In this document: piece by piece, positions 43,468 to 53,900 of the stretch
Numbering within the stretch: position 1 is the first letter of the stretch
How the letters are laid out: each line of letters starts with the position of its first letter
Assembly: GCF_003966895.1 (NCBI RefSeq)
Contig: NZ_AP018449.1
Span: 69,424-133,423, forward strand
DNA: 64,000 nucleotides
From: Methylomusa anaerophila
Lineage (GTDB): Bacteria > Bacillota > Negativicutes > Sporomusales > Sporomusaceae
Direction: 5' to 3'
Program-made: the position numbers and the translations under genes
Notes under the pieces: model-generated
Seen by the model: only the letters and a program-made list of their open reading frames with translations
The model's database searches: none
What the model was told of the DNA's origin: nothing

Positions 43468-46400
43468 GTTTGGTCTCCTTTCCAAAAACTAGCCGGCACA
43501 GGCTGTCGGCGACAATCTGGGTGTGGGATTCCAGAAATACATGTTCCGCGCCGGGAATGACTGTATAGATAACTTGCCGCGCATACTTTTTCCAGTGGGG
43601 CAGGTATTCCGTCGATACGATGTATTTATCCATTTCACCCTGAAACGAATACAGCGGCGTGCGCAGCTTATATTCCGGATATTGATAATTCATCATAGCC
43701 CCGAGGTCATTACGCACGATTGCACAGTTATGAGCAATTTCCTCGGGCGACATGCCTTCCAGCATTTGCACCATGGCCGGCCCGGCCAGGTTTAGGGTTT
43801 GTACGATTTCATCCTCTGCTGCATCAGGCCAGTAATGCTTGCCAGATGCGTCAGGCGCCATGGATGAGATCATAATCAGACCGTCAACAGCGCAATTTCG
43901 GGCTTCCAGTTCTCTGACCAGTTCAAACGCCAGTGTGCAGCCGAAACAATAGCCCATAATATACAGCGGTTTATCCTTTTCCCGGACGATAAAGTCGGCA
44001 AAAAGCGCAACCATTTCCTGGATTGTTGGCACAAGCGGCCTGGTATTGCCATGCCCCGGAAGATTAGCCGCCATAACCTTAACAGAATCCGGCAGACAGG
44101 CCGCAAAGGGCGCAAACATCTCACCCGTGGCATAGTATGAAGAATTCGGGAAACAAAACAATTGTAAATCCGGTTTGCCGGGAGTTTTCAAAAACGAGAT
44201 ATTGTCTGGCAGCAAACAAGTATCAATGTTTTGGCGCTCATTTATCAGCGTTTGCAGAAACCGGCTTGTTTTTTCAATTGTAGGCTCCTTTAGCAGCACA
44301 TCCATCGGCATTTGCAGACCGGCAAACTCTTTATTGATTTCCGTCAGCAATTGCACCGCCCGCAGTGAGTTCCCGCCGCGGTTAAAGAAATTATCAGTTA
44401 TGCCGATATCATTGACTTTCAATACCCGCTGCCAGATTTGCACCAGCCGTTCTTCCATTTCGTTGCCAGGCGCCACATAACCGTTGTGATCAAACTGTAA
44501 TAAGTCCGGCGCCGGCAAGCGCTGCCGGTCAACCTTGCCGTTGGCAGTCAGCGGCAGTCCCGGAAGCAGCACATAACTCCCCGGAATCATATACTCCGGC
44601 AGTTTTGTGCGTAAATACTCATTAATGCCGGCATAATACGCTTCTTTCCCGGCTGCCGCCTCCTCATAATCATCGGGAACGATATACCCGGCCAGCCGTT
44701 TTTGCGTTTTCTCGCCTGTCGCAGCCACAACCACCGCTTTTATCTTGTCATGCTTTTCCAATGCCGCTTCAATTTCCCCTAACTCAATCCGGTAACCGCC
44801 GATCTTCACCTGGAAATCTTCCCGGCCAAGAAACTCAATGGCGCCGTCAGGCAGATAGCGGCCAAGGTCACCGGTCCGGTACAAACGCTCCCCGGTCACC
44901 GGATGCGTTATAAAGCTGGCACTGGTCTTCGCTTCATCTTTCCAATAGCCTTGGGCCAGACCGATGCCGCCGATATACAACTGCCCCGGCGCCCATACCG
45001 GCACAGGTTCCAGTTTTTCATTATAGATCTGGAAACTCTGATTCCGCAGCGGGGTTCCGTAAGGAATACTGGCCCATTCCGCATTAACCTTTCTAATGGG
45101 ATAATAAATCGACCAAATGGAGGCCTCGGTTGCCCCGCCCAGACTGTACAGTTCCACCGCCGGCTGCTGCTGCCATATCTGTGCCGGCAGCCCCACCGGG
45201 ATCCAGTCCCCGCTCATCATGATCAGCCGCAAGGACTCCGGTATTTGCCTGCCGCTGCCCGCCGTATATTCCACCAGCATCTGTACAATGGCCGGCACTG
45301 AGTTCCACAGTGTAACCCGGTTTGCTGCCAGCAATTCCAGCCAGCGGGCCGGGTCTTTGGCGTCCGCGGCCGCCGGCAGGACAATGCTGCCGCCCGCCCC
45401 GTGCAGGCCGAAGATATCATATACCGACAAGTCGAAGTTGAGGTTGGAAATTGCCAGGGCGCAGTCGTCGCCGGTAACGCCCAAACGCTGGTTGATATCC
45501 AGGATGGTATTGACTGCGCCGCGGTGATCGATAACTACGCCCTTGGGATCACCGGTAGAGCCGGAGGTAAAAATCACATAGGCAATATCGGTTGGCGCCT
45601 GCAGGCTTTCAAGCGGCGAATCATCCAGCAAATCCAGGCTGCTGTCGGTCACGCTGACCGTTTGCATGCCTGCCGGCCAAACCAGCACCGCCGTGTATTT
45701 TTCCTGGGTTACCGCTATCTTGCAGTCGCCGGCGGTCAGGAGATAGTCCAGCCGTTCGGGCGGAACGCCGGCGTCAATGGGCAGATAGGCCGCGCCGGCT
45801 AAAAGAATGCCGTAGACGGCCACGACCTGTTCCCAGCCCTTTTCCATGACCACCGCGACCAGGGTGTTGGGCCTGGCTCCCAGTTCCCTTAGCCGCCTGG
45901 CAAGCTGGTTGCTGCGCTTAAATAACTGGGCGTAGCTAAGGGTGTGGCCGGCGGCAATGACGGCCGTTTTATCCGGAACCACTTTGACCTGCTCAGCCAG
46001 GAGATCCTGCAGCAGTTTATCCGTCACGGGCCCTTCAGTCGCATTCACCTGCCGGCGCTGGGCGAGCTGCGCCGGAGGTACCGGGTGCAGAATCTGATCC
46101 CAGTCGGCTTCAGGTTCTGCCAGGCCGGCTAGCAGTTGGCAGTAGCTGCCGAACATATCATCAATCATACCCTCCGGGAACAGTTCGTCCACAACGTCCC
46201 AGTTGAAGACCAGCCCGCCCTTGATTTCAAATACCTGCTGGTCCAGCCAGACCTGGGAGGTTTCGGCTAAGCCGCAGCATTCGCCTTCCTGCATTTCGAA
46301 CAAGCTGTTCAACTCATTGTTCAGCCCTAACCCACTGGTAAAAACCACCGGCATAGCTGCTTCCCGCATGCCCCGGCGTGCCGCAAGCTCGCGGATTACT

Positions 46401-49400
46401 TCAACTCCGCTGAAATAAGGGTGGTCAAGCGTCTCCAGCAGGGCTTTCTGAACCTGCTGCGCCCAGCAGAGGAAAGTTTTCGGCCGGGAATAATCAAGTT
46501 CAACCAGCGTTACCGACGTAAAGTCGCCGATAATCCGGTCAATTTGGGGATGTAGTGGCAGCCTGTTGGCCAGGGTGAGATTGAGTGTAAATCGGCTGCC
46601 TTTACTCCAGTTGGCGATAATCATGGCATAAGCGGCAAACAAGACGCCGGAGGGAGTAAGCCCCTGCTGTTTGGCTTTTTCTTTTAACGTATTCCACTGT
46701 TCGGGCGAAAGGATGGAAAACCTCCGTCTGAAGCGTGGATCGGTAATAGTCCGGGGATTCGTCTTCAGCGGCAGTTCCGGCGCCGGCGCCAGGCTGTCTG
46801 TTTTAACCAGCCAGTAGTTTTTTGAGTTCCGGTAAGGTACGGTATCTTTTATCTTTTTTTCCGCTAAAACATAATCGCGGTAATGTATTTCCATATCCGC
46901 CAAAGGTTTATCCGGATTTTCATAAAGCATCATCCATTCATTAAAGAAGACCATGACACTGGTAAAATCCATGATTAGCATATCCAGATGGATATGCAGC
47001 CTGATAGTATCTTCGGACAAAAGGCTTGCTCTGATATCAAAAAGCGGCCACTTGTCGGCAGGCAGCATTTCATGCGCCATGCACTCACGGATTTCCTGCA
47101 GCCTTCCTTCTCTGGTCTGCTTGTCCAGCTTTCGGAAATCATATAGCTCAATAGGATAAGGCTCAACCGCCGGCAAAATCTTTTGCTCACTGGCGTTAAC
47201 AATAACAGCCCGCAGCATGTCATGTCTTGCAATCAGCATATGCAAGGCATCGTTGAGCCTTGGCAGATTGATATTTCGCATTTCAAATTCCTGATAAATA
47301 TGGGTGGCTACGTTGCCAAGCTCAAAATACGGATTACGCCCTAACAGATAGGCCTGCTGTAAATCGGTCAGCGGAAATGCCTGATAGCGGTTATCAGGGT
47401 CGGCGATCATGGCCGGTAGTTCTGCCGCTGCCGAGCTGCCGACACCCTGCTGCAGGGTGTCTTCAATTACACAAGCCAGCGCTTTTATTGTCTGTGTTTC
47501 AAACAGCGTCCCCAGGGACATGTCAATGGAAAATTCCTGGCATAGACGGTTATTAATGCGTACCCCGGCCAGAGAATCGCCGCCAAGGCTGAAGAAACTG
47601 TCATTAATACCGATTTCGGCCAGTTGCAATTCGGTTTTCCAGATGTCAGCAATCTTTTTTTCCACCTCAGTACGGGGCGCTATTTGCCTGTCGGTCCCAC
47701 TGCCTGCTGGCGAATCCGGCGCCGGCAAGCGCTGCCGTTCAACCTTGCCGTTGGCGGTCAGCGGCAGTCCCGGAAGCAGCACATAACTCCCCGGAATCAT
47801 ATACTCCGGCAGTTTTGTGCGTAAATACTCATTAATGCCGGCATAATACGCTTCTTTCCCGGCTGCCGCCTCCTCATAATCATCGGGAACGATATACCCG
47901 GCCAGCCGTTTTTGCGTTTTCTCGCCTGTCGCAGCCACAACCACCGCTTTTATCTTGTCATGCTTTTCCAATGCCGCTTCAATTTCCCCTAACTCAATCC
48001 GGTAACCGCCGATCTTCACCTGGAAATCTTCCCGGCCAAGAAACTCAATGGCGCCGTCAGGCAGATAGCGGCCAAGGTCACCGGTCCGGTACAAACGCTC
48101 CCCGGTCACCGGATGCGTTATAAAGCTGGCACTGGTCTTCGCTTCATCTTTCCAATAGCCTTGGGCCAGACCGATGCCGCCGATATACAACTGCCCCGGC
48201 ACCCATACCGGCACAGGTTCCAGTTTTTCATTATAGATCTGGAAACTCTGATTCCGCAGCGGGGTTCCGTAAGGAATACTGGCCCATTCCGCATTAACCT
48301 TTCTAATGGGATAATAAATCGACCAAATGGAGGCCTCGGTTGCCCCGCCCAGACTGTACAGTTCCACCGCCGGCTGCTGCTGCCATATCTGTGCCGGCAG
48401 CCCCACCGGGATCCAGTCCCCGCTCATCATGATCAGCCGCAAGGACTCCGGTATTTGCCTGCCGCTGCCCGCCGTATATTCCACCAGCATCTGTACAATG
48501 GCCGGCACTGAGTTCCACAGTGTAACCCGGTTTGCTGCCAGCAATTCCAGCCAGCGGGCCGGGTCTTTGGCGTCCGCGGCCGCCGGCAGGACAATGCTGC
48601 CGCCCGCCCCGTGCAGGCCGAAGATATCATATACCGACAAGTCGAAGTTGAGGTTGGAAATTGCCAGGGCGCAGTCGTCGCCGGTAACGCCCAAACGCTG
48701 GTTGATATCCAGGATGGTATTGACTGCGCCGCGGTGATCGATAACTACGCCCTTGGGATCACCGGTAGAGCCGGAGGTAAAAATCACATAGGCAATATCG
48801 GTTGGCGCCTGCAGGCTTTCAAGCGGCGAATCATCCAGCAAATCCAGGCTGCTGTCGGTCACGCTGACCGTTTGCATGCCTGCCGGCCAAACCAGCACCG
48901 CCGTGTATTTTTCCTGGGTTACCGCTATCTTGCAGTCGCCGGCGGTCAGGAGATAGTCCAGCCGTTCGGGCGGAACGCCGGCGTCAATGGGCAGATAGGC
49001 CGCGCCGGCTAAAAGAATGCCGTAGACGGCCACGACCTGTTCCCAGCCCTTTTCCATGACCACCGCGACCAGGGTGTTGGGCCTGGCTCCCAGTTCCCTT
49101 AGCCGCCTGGCAAGCTGGTTGCTGCGCTTAAACAACCGGGCGTAGCTAAGGGTGTGGCCGGCGGCAATGACGGCCGTTTTATCCGGAACCACTTTGACCT
49201 GCTCAGCCAGGAGATCCTGCAGCAGTTTATCCGTCACGGGCCCTTCAGTCGCATTCACCTGCCGGCGCTGGGCGAGCTGCGCCGGCGGTACCGGGTGCAG
49301 AATCTGATCCCAGTCGGCTTCAGGTTCTGCCAGGCCGGCTAGCAGTTGGCAGTAGCTACCGAACATATCATCAATCATACCCTCCGGGAACAGTTCGTCC

Positions 49401-50851
49401 ACAACGTCCCAGTTGAAGACCAGCCCGCCCTTGATTTCAAATACCTGCTGGTCCAGCCAGACCTGCGAGGTTTGACTGATACCATAGCTGCTTTCAGCAA
49501 AAGAATCCAGGATATTAACCACAGCCGGGGATATATCATCAACTTTCAAGCCGCCGTTCAGGTCAAGGCCCAGACCGCTGGTAAAAACCACCGGCATTAA
49601 AGTGCGGTGCTTTCCTCCCTGCTTTACGGCCAGCTCCCGTAAAAATTCAATACCGCTGAAAAAGGTATTATCCAGATTTCGGTACATACGCTGTTGAATT
49701 TGTTTGGCGTAAGCGCAGAAAGCACACGGGCTGCTGAAATCCATCTCCATCAACACCACAGAAGTAAAATCACCAATAATTTCATTCACCTGCCGATGCA
49801 GCGGCAGACGGCGGAAAAGGGTCAGATCAATCGTAAAACGGGGATTTTTTGCCCAGCAGGCAATAACCAGGGCATAAGCCGTTAACAAAACTACGGAAGG
49901 AGTAAGCCCGAACTTTCTGGCTGTTGCTTTGAAGGTTTCCCATTGCTTACGTGTTAACTTTCCCTGTCGTCTGCGGAAAAGTACTTTTTTAATAGCGCTT
50001 AGTGGTTTGGTAAAAGGAAGTTCAGGCCCGGCAGGCAGGGTATCAATTTGTTGCAGCCAGAAGTCTTTGGCTTTTTTATAGGGCTCGGTATCTGCAAGCT
50101 GCTGTTCGGCCAGTACATAATCTCGGAAAGAAAGCTCCAGGGGCGGTATCTCTAGCTCCGGTTTGCTATAATATAAAGTTAATTCTCTTATCAGCACACT
50201 CATACTGAATAAATCAACAATCAGCATGTCCAGGCTGATATGAAGTCTGATTACGCCGTCATTATAGCTAGTGGCACACACCTCAAATAGCGGCCACTTA
50301 TGGGCAGGCAGAACCTGATGGGACATTTCATCCCGGATTGCCTGCAATTTTTGCCTGGTCCCGGCTTCATCCTCACCCCGCAAATCAACCGTATGCAACT
50401 CATAAAGGGGAACTTCCGGCAAAATTACCTGTTCACCGGTTGCCAGAAAAACGGCTCTGAGCATTTCATGCCGTTGAATTACTTTGTTGATCGCCTGCTG
50501 CAAACGGCCAAGGTCAATCTCTTTACTTTCAAATTCCTGATACGTATGGGTGGCGATATTCCCCAGATCAAACGCACCGGTTCTCCCCACCCAATATGCC
50601 TGTTGGACATCATTGAGGGGAAAGGGAAGCAGCCGGTTGGCCGGATCAGGCATAAGTTCCGGCAATACCTGAGGAGCCGAATTTATTCTCTTTTGGATAA
50701 TGGCAGATAAGTCACTCTTATATGTCCGGATTAAGTTCACAGTATCTCCGGTAAGTATTTCTTTAGGCGCAATAACTTTAATATCTTCACCCTCCAGCCC
50801 CAGCCGGACCTTGTTTTGCGCCAATTGGATGATAAGTTCTCTACTATCCAT
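43433..50851 (-). CDS. NRPS: docking-Cy-A(Cys)-PCP-Cy-A(Cys)-PCP-TE
   Basis: 2472 residues; ATG after AAAGGAGTAATAGCGT. Order: TubC-like N-terminal docking domain (1-55); Cy1 (about 70-515, DMLIVDLFS at 208); A1 (about 540-1045, FTSGSTGDPKG near 697); PCP1 (Ser in LGGDSL near 1090); Cy2 (about 1130-1580, DMLIMDFTS near 1292); A2 (about 1610-2115); PCP2 (GGNSL near 2159); TE (about 2225-2455). Both condensation-type domains carry the DxxxxDxxS motif of heterocyclisation domains. The A domains read D-L-Y-N-M-S-L-I-W-K in the specificity positions I can map, close to the cysteine code of pyochelin/yersiniabactin synthetases. Predicted output: two thiazoline rings. The TE has Cys (GYCFG) where Ser is usual. 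No reductase or methyltransferase domain. Confidence 0.93.
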   Translation of the reverse strand: MDSRELIIQLAQNKVRLGLEGEDIKVIAPKEILTGDTVNLIRTYKSDLSAIIQKRINSAPQVLPELMPDPANRLLPFPLNDVQQAYWVGRTGAFDLGNIATHTYQEFESKEIDLGRLQQAINKVIQRHEMLRAVFLATGEQVILPEVPLYELHTVDLRGEDEAGTRQKLQAIRDEMSHQVLPAHKWPLFEVCATSYNDGVIRLHISLDMLIVDLFSMSVLIRELTLYYSKPELEIPPLELSFRDYVLAEQQLADTEPYKKAKDFWLQQIDTLPAGPELPFTKPLSAIKKVLFRRRQGKLTRKQWETFKATARKFGLTPSVVLLTAYALVIACWAKNPRFTIDLTLFRRLPLHRQVNEIIGDFTSVVLMEMDFSSPCAFCAYAKQIQQRMYRNLDNTFFSGIEFLRELAVKQGGKHRTLMPVVFTSGLGLDLNGGLKVDDISPAVVNILDSFAESSYGISQTSQVWLDQQVFEIKGGLVFNWDVVDELFPEGMIDDMFGSYCQLLAGLAEPEADWDQILHPVPPAQLAQRRQVNATEGPVTDKLLQDLLAEQVKVVPDKTAVIAAGHTLSYARLFKRSNQLARRLRELGARPNTLVAVVMEKGWEQVVAVYGILLAGAAYLPIDAGVPPERLDYLLTAGDCKIAVTQEKYTAVLVWPAGMQTVSVTDSSLDLLDDSPLESLQAPTDIAYVIFTSGSTGDPKGVVIDHRGAVNTILDINQRLGVTGDDCALAISNLNFDLSVYDIFGLHGAGGSIVLPAAADAKDPARWLELLAANRVTLWNSVPAIVQMLVEYTAGSGRQIPESLRLIMMSGDWIPVGLPAQIWQQQPAVELYSLGGATEASIWSIYYPIRKVNAEWASIPYGTPLRNQSFQIYNEKLEPVPVWVPGQLYIGGIGLAQGYWKDEAKTSASFITHPVTGERLYRTGDLGRYLPDGAIEFLGREDFQVKIGGYRIELGEIEAALEKHDKIKAVVVAATGEKTQKRLAGYIVPDDYEEAAAGKEAYYAGINEYLRTKLPEYMIPGSYVLLPGLPLTANGKVERQRLPAPDSPAGSGTDRQIAPRTEVEKKIADIWKTELQLAEIGINDSFFSLGGDSLAGVRINNRLCQEFSIDMSLGTLFETQTIKALACVIEDTLQQGVGSSAAAELPAMIADPDNRYQAFPLTDLQQAYLLGRNPYFELGNVATHIYQEFEMRNINLPRLNDALHMLIARHDMLRAVIVNASEQKILPAVEPYPIELYDFRKLDKQTREGRLQEIRECMAHEMLPADKWPLFDIRASLLSEDTIRLHIHLDMLIMDFTSVMVFFNEWMMLYENPDKPLADMEIHYRDYVLAEKKIKDTVPYRNSKNYWLVKTDSLAPAPELPLKTNPRTITDPRFRRRFSILSPEQWNTLKEKAKQQGLTPSGVLFAAYAMIIANWSKGSRFTLNLTLANRLPLHPQIDRIIGDFTSVTLVELDYSRPKTFLCWAQQVQKALLETLDHPYFSGVEVIRELAARRGMREAAMPVVFTSGLGLNNELNSLFEMQEGECCGLAETSQVWLDQQVFEIKGGLVFNWDVVDELFPEGMIDDMFGSYCQLLAGLAEPEADWDQILHPVPPAQLAQRRQVNATEGPVTDKLLQDLLAEQVKVVPDKTAVIAAGHTLSYAQLFKRSNQLARRLRELGARPNTLVAVVMEKGWEQVVAVYGILLAGAAYLPIDAGVPPERLDYLLTAGDCKIAVTQEKYTAVLVWPAGMQTVSVTDSSLDLLDDSPLESLQAPTDIAYVIFTSGSTGDPKGVVIDHRGAVNTILDINQRLGVTGDDCALAISNLNFDLSVYDIFGLHGAGGSIVLPAAADAKDPARWLELLAANRVTLWNSVPAIVQMLVEYTAGSGRQIPESLRLIMMSGDWIPVGLPAQIWQQQPAVELYSLGGATEASIWSIYYPIRKVNAEWASIPYGTPLRNQSFQIYNEKLEPVPVWAPGQLYIGGIGLAQGYWKDEAKTSASFITHPVTGERLYRTGDLGRYLPDGAIEFLGREDFQVKIGGYRIELGEIEAALEKHDKIKAVVVAATGEKTQKRLAGYIVPDDYEEAAAGKEAYYAGINEYLRTKLPEYMIPGSYVLLPGLPLTANGKVDRQRLPAPDLLQFDHNGYVAPGNEMEERLVQIWQRVLKVNDIGITDNFFNRGGNSLRAVQLLTEINKEFAGLQMPMDVLLKEPTIEKTSRFLQTLINERQNIDTCLLPDNISFLKTPGKPDLQLFCFPNSSYYATGEMFAPFAACLPDSVKVMAANLPGHGNTRPLVPTIQEMVALFADFIVREKDKPLYIMGYCFGCTLAFELVRELEARNCAVDGLIMISSMAPDASGKHYWPDAAEDEIVQTLNLAGPAMVQMLEGMSPEEIAHNCAIVRNDLGAMMNYQYPEYKLRTPLYSFQGEMDKYIVSTEYLPHWKKYARQVIYTVIPGAEHVFLESHTQIVADSLCRLVFGKETKHAKSVADLLTE
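44507..46263. repeat. Near-identical A-domain repeat, copy in module 2
   Basis: About 1.76 kb that matches 47717-49473 almost base for base (constant offset of 3210; only a handful of differences seen, e.g. near 44550, 44990, 45922, 46077). It spans the end of Cy, the whole A domain and the linker to PCP. Flanking Cy and PCP sequences differ strongly between modules. Confidence 0.92.
47717..49473. repeat. Near-identical A-domain repeat, copy in module 1
   Basis: Partner of 44507-46263, same orientation. Boundaries are abrupt: the match ends at ACCTGCGAGGTTT/ACCTGGGAGGTTT on one side and at GGCGCCGGCAAGCGCTGCCG on the other. Points to recent duplication or gene conversion of the A domain alone. 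Confidence 0.92.
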
Positions 50852-50906
50852 ACGCTATTACTCCTTTATCGTTAGGATAAACGCGTTCCCAAGAAATCCG
50901 ATCGTT

Positions 50907-53900
50907 TTAGATCAGGAACACCTCTTGCCCATCAAATGTTCCTGGCGAGTGTTCTCCGGTAACAATGACAGCTGCAAGCGCCATTTGATACTGTAACCCG
51001 GCAGCAATTGTTTTTAAGTCATTATTTTCCGCAAAATCCTGTATAGAAAACTCCGTTTTCATCTCTGTATTAATCTTATTTCGTAATTCCAGCATGAGTA
51101 TCGAATCAAAACCAAAATCCGTTATGGGAGCGTTCTCTTCAATATCTCCTTCAGTAACTTTTAAAAGGACGGCGATTTGTTTCTTCAAGAATTCAATCAG
51201 GGTCTTATGGCAGATAAATTCTGTCCGGGGACACTCGGGAGCAGTTTGTACCGGAGGCGCTGCTGCAGGCCGCTTGTCAATTTCGGGGAGCACTTCGCCC
51301 TTGCCCTGCGCCCAGTAACGTTCCCGCCTGAACGGATAAGCCGGCAAATTAATTCGGCGGGGGGCGGCAGTACCATACAGCAAATTCCAGGGAAGCTCAT
51401 ATCCTTGACAATACAAATCTGCTAAGGCATACAGTATTTCCCGGTACCGGTCTGGGTCTTCCTGCCCATACCGGGTTTGCAGCAGCAGGTCCCGGGCGCA
51501 CTGCTCTATGGCCTTTCGACCGGTAAAATCACGGGGAACATTGCCCTGAAACAGATTGGGCAGTTTCGCTTTACTCCCGGTCAGCTTCAGCATCTGCAGG
51601 GCGTCGTCCCGGTCCTGGATCACCAGCGCATAACGCTGATTGAAATGCCGCCGGCCGGCCAGCAAGGTATAGCTGACGGCAGCCAGGCTATGCTCTTGTC
51701 CGTTCCGGCTTTCCAGAAAATCAACCATTGCCGCAATTTTTTCCTGCAGGGCCTCCGGTGTCTTGGCGGAAAAAGCCAATAAAAAATACGGTGCCTGCTG
51801 CTGACAGCTTCCCGGTTTTTCCGCCTCGTAGCTTTGCACCACCATATGAGCATTGGTTCCACTCATGCCAAAAGCACTCACTGCGCCGGTACGGCCGGTA
51901 CCGTTCACTTTTTCCCAATGTCTGGTAGTTTTATTGACATAAAACGGACTATCCTGCCAGTGAATATAGTCGTTTTCCTGCTCACAGTGCAGACTGGCCG
52001 GAATTGTCTCATGACGGAGCGCCTGAACCAGGCTAATCAAACTTACCAGTCCCGATGCCGCCAGAGTATGGCCCAGATTGGTCTTAACAGATGTTACCGC
52101 GCAATATTGCCGCTTAGCCGTATAGTCTTTAAAGGCATCATACAAGGCATTGATTTCAACCGGATCTCCCAGTTTTGTGCCGGTACCGTGGGTAACAATA
52201 TAATCGATTTCCCCCGGATTTACACCATATTTCTGATAAACTTCCTTCAAAAGACTGGCTTGGGCAATGCCGTTAGGGGCTGTGATGCCGTTGGTTTTGC
52301 CGTCAAAATTAATACCGCTGCCTTTAATAACCGCATAAATCGGATCGCCATCCGCCTCTGCCTGTGACAAGCGCTTAAATACCACCACCGCGACCGCCTC
52401 TCCCGGTACCATGCCGTTGGCCCGTTTATCAAAAGCATAGCATTTGCCATCCGAGGATAACATTCCGGCCCGGCTCATCCGGCTGAACCCCGCCGGCGTA
52501 AACAGGCAATTGACACCTGCGGCAATCGCCGTCTCACACTCGTGGTTGCGTAAACTCATGATTGCCTGGTGGGCAGCAGCCAGCCCGGAAGAACAGGCGG
52601 TATTAATAGCCATAACCGGACCACTCAGGTTTAAAAAATAGCTTAGGCGGGCTGCTAAAATTGCATTGTGATTAGCTGTTATACTCCCTTCTTCGTCAAC
52701 AAGGCGTTCATAGTCGCCGTCTTCGACACCCACAAACATACCGACTCTACCCGACTTTAGCTGGTCAGCCCCATAGCCGGCATCTTCCAAGGCATTCCAG
52801 GCTTCCTGCAGCAATAATCTTTGCCGGGGATCCATTATCTCCGCTTCCCGGGGAGAAATTTCGAAAAACAGCGGGTCGAACTCACTGACCCCCGGAATCC
52901 AGCCGCACTGCCAGGGGTTTTGTCCCAAACCCTGATCGAAAAAACGGTCTGCCGGCGCTGGACCGACCACATCCCGTTTTTCGGCAAGAATCCGCCACAT
53001 CTCGTCAATATTGCGGGCCTGGGGGAACCGTCCGCTCATGCCGATAATAGCGATAGGTTCACAGCCATTTTGACAATCATGGCCCACCGCCACGTCGGTT
53101 AGTTGCCTGGGCAGTGTGCTCGAAGTGGCTGCTGCCAATTGGGAACTTGTTATGTCGGACGGCGCGGCAATCTCTTCCCGGTAAAACGCTTGGATTGCGG
53201 CCTGGTGCACGGTTAAAAAATATTGCTCCAGTTTTTCCAATGTAGAATACCCGAAAAATAAGGCCGGTGTAATTTCAATTCCATAATACACTGTTAAATT
53301 GCCGGCAAATTCCGCTAAGCTGGCTGAATCAAAGCCAAATTCCGCCAGACTGTCTTCCCGGTTTAATTCACTGACGGAAATCTCCAGTAAATTGGCGGCC
53401 TGTTCTTTCAGATCCCATTCCACGCGCTGCGCCAGACTTAATCCCTTCATTTTCTTTCCCCTTCCCTGTACTAAAGGACCGGCAGCAGCAGACGTCAGTC
53501 TGGCCGCCTGCCCCTGAGTCATGCCCAGAAACTGGTGTATCCGGTTGGATTCACCCACAAAAACGCTGTATTGGGTATCATGCTGGGACAATATATTTTC
53601 AAAGATTGCCAGCCCTTCCCCGGTTTCCAGAAAGCGCTGACCGCTTGCTTTCAGATACGTTCCGGTATTCTCGGCCTGGCCAAAGCCCATGCCGCCGTCC
53701 TTCCATAAAGGCCAGTTGATGACAAAGGCCTTTCCGGATAAGTGGTGCTGCTGGTTGCGATAATGGGCATAGGCCATTTGGAAACGATTGCCGATCGCAT
53801 AATCACACGAGCCGGTATCTCCTAAGATAGCCGCTATTGAGGAAAAATAGCAAATAAAGTCCAGCTTCTCCTCGCTAAGCAAGGCATCCAGCACAATGGT

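Noticed and set aside
44903..49342. Pairs of identical plus-strand open frames (for example 44903-45301 and 48113-48511)
   Set aside because: They are antisense shadows of the two near-identical NRPS A domains; identity comes from the duplicated A domain, not from a repeated gene.
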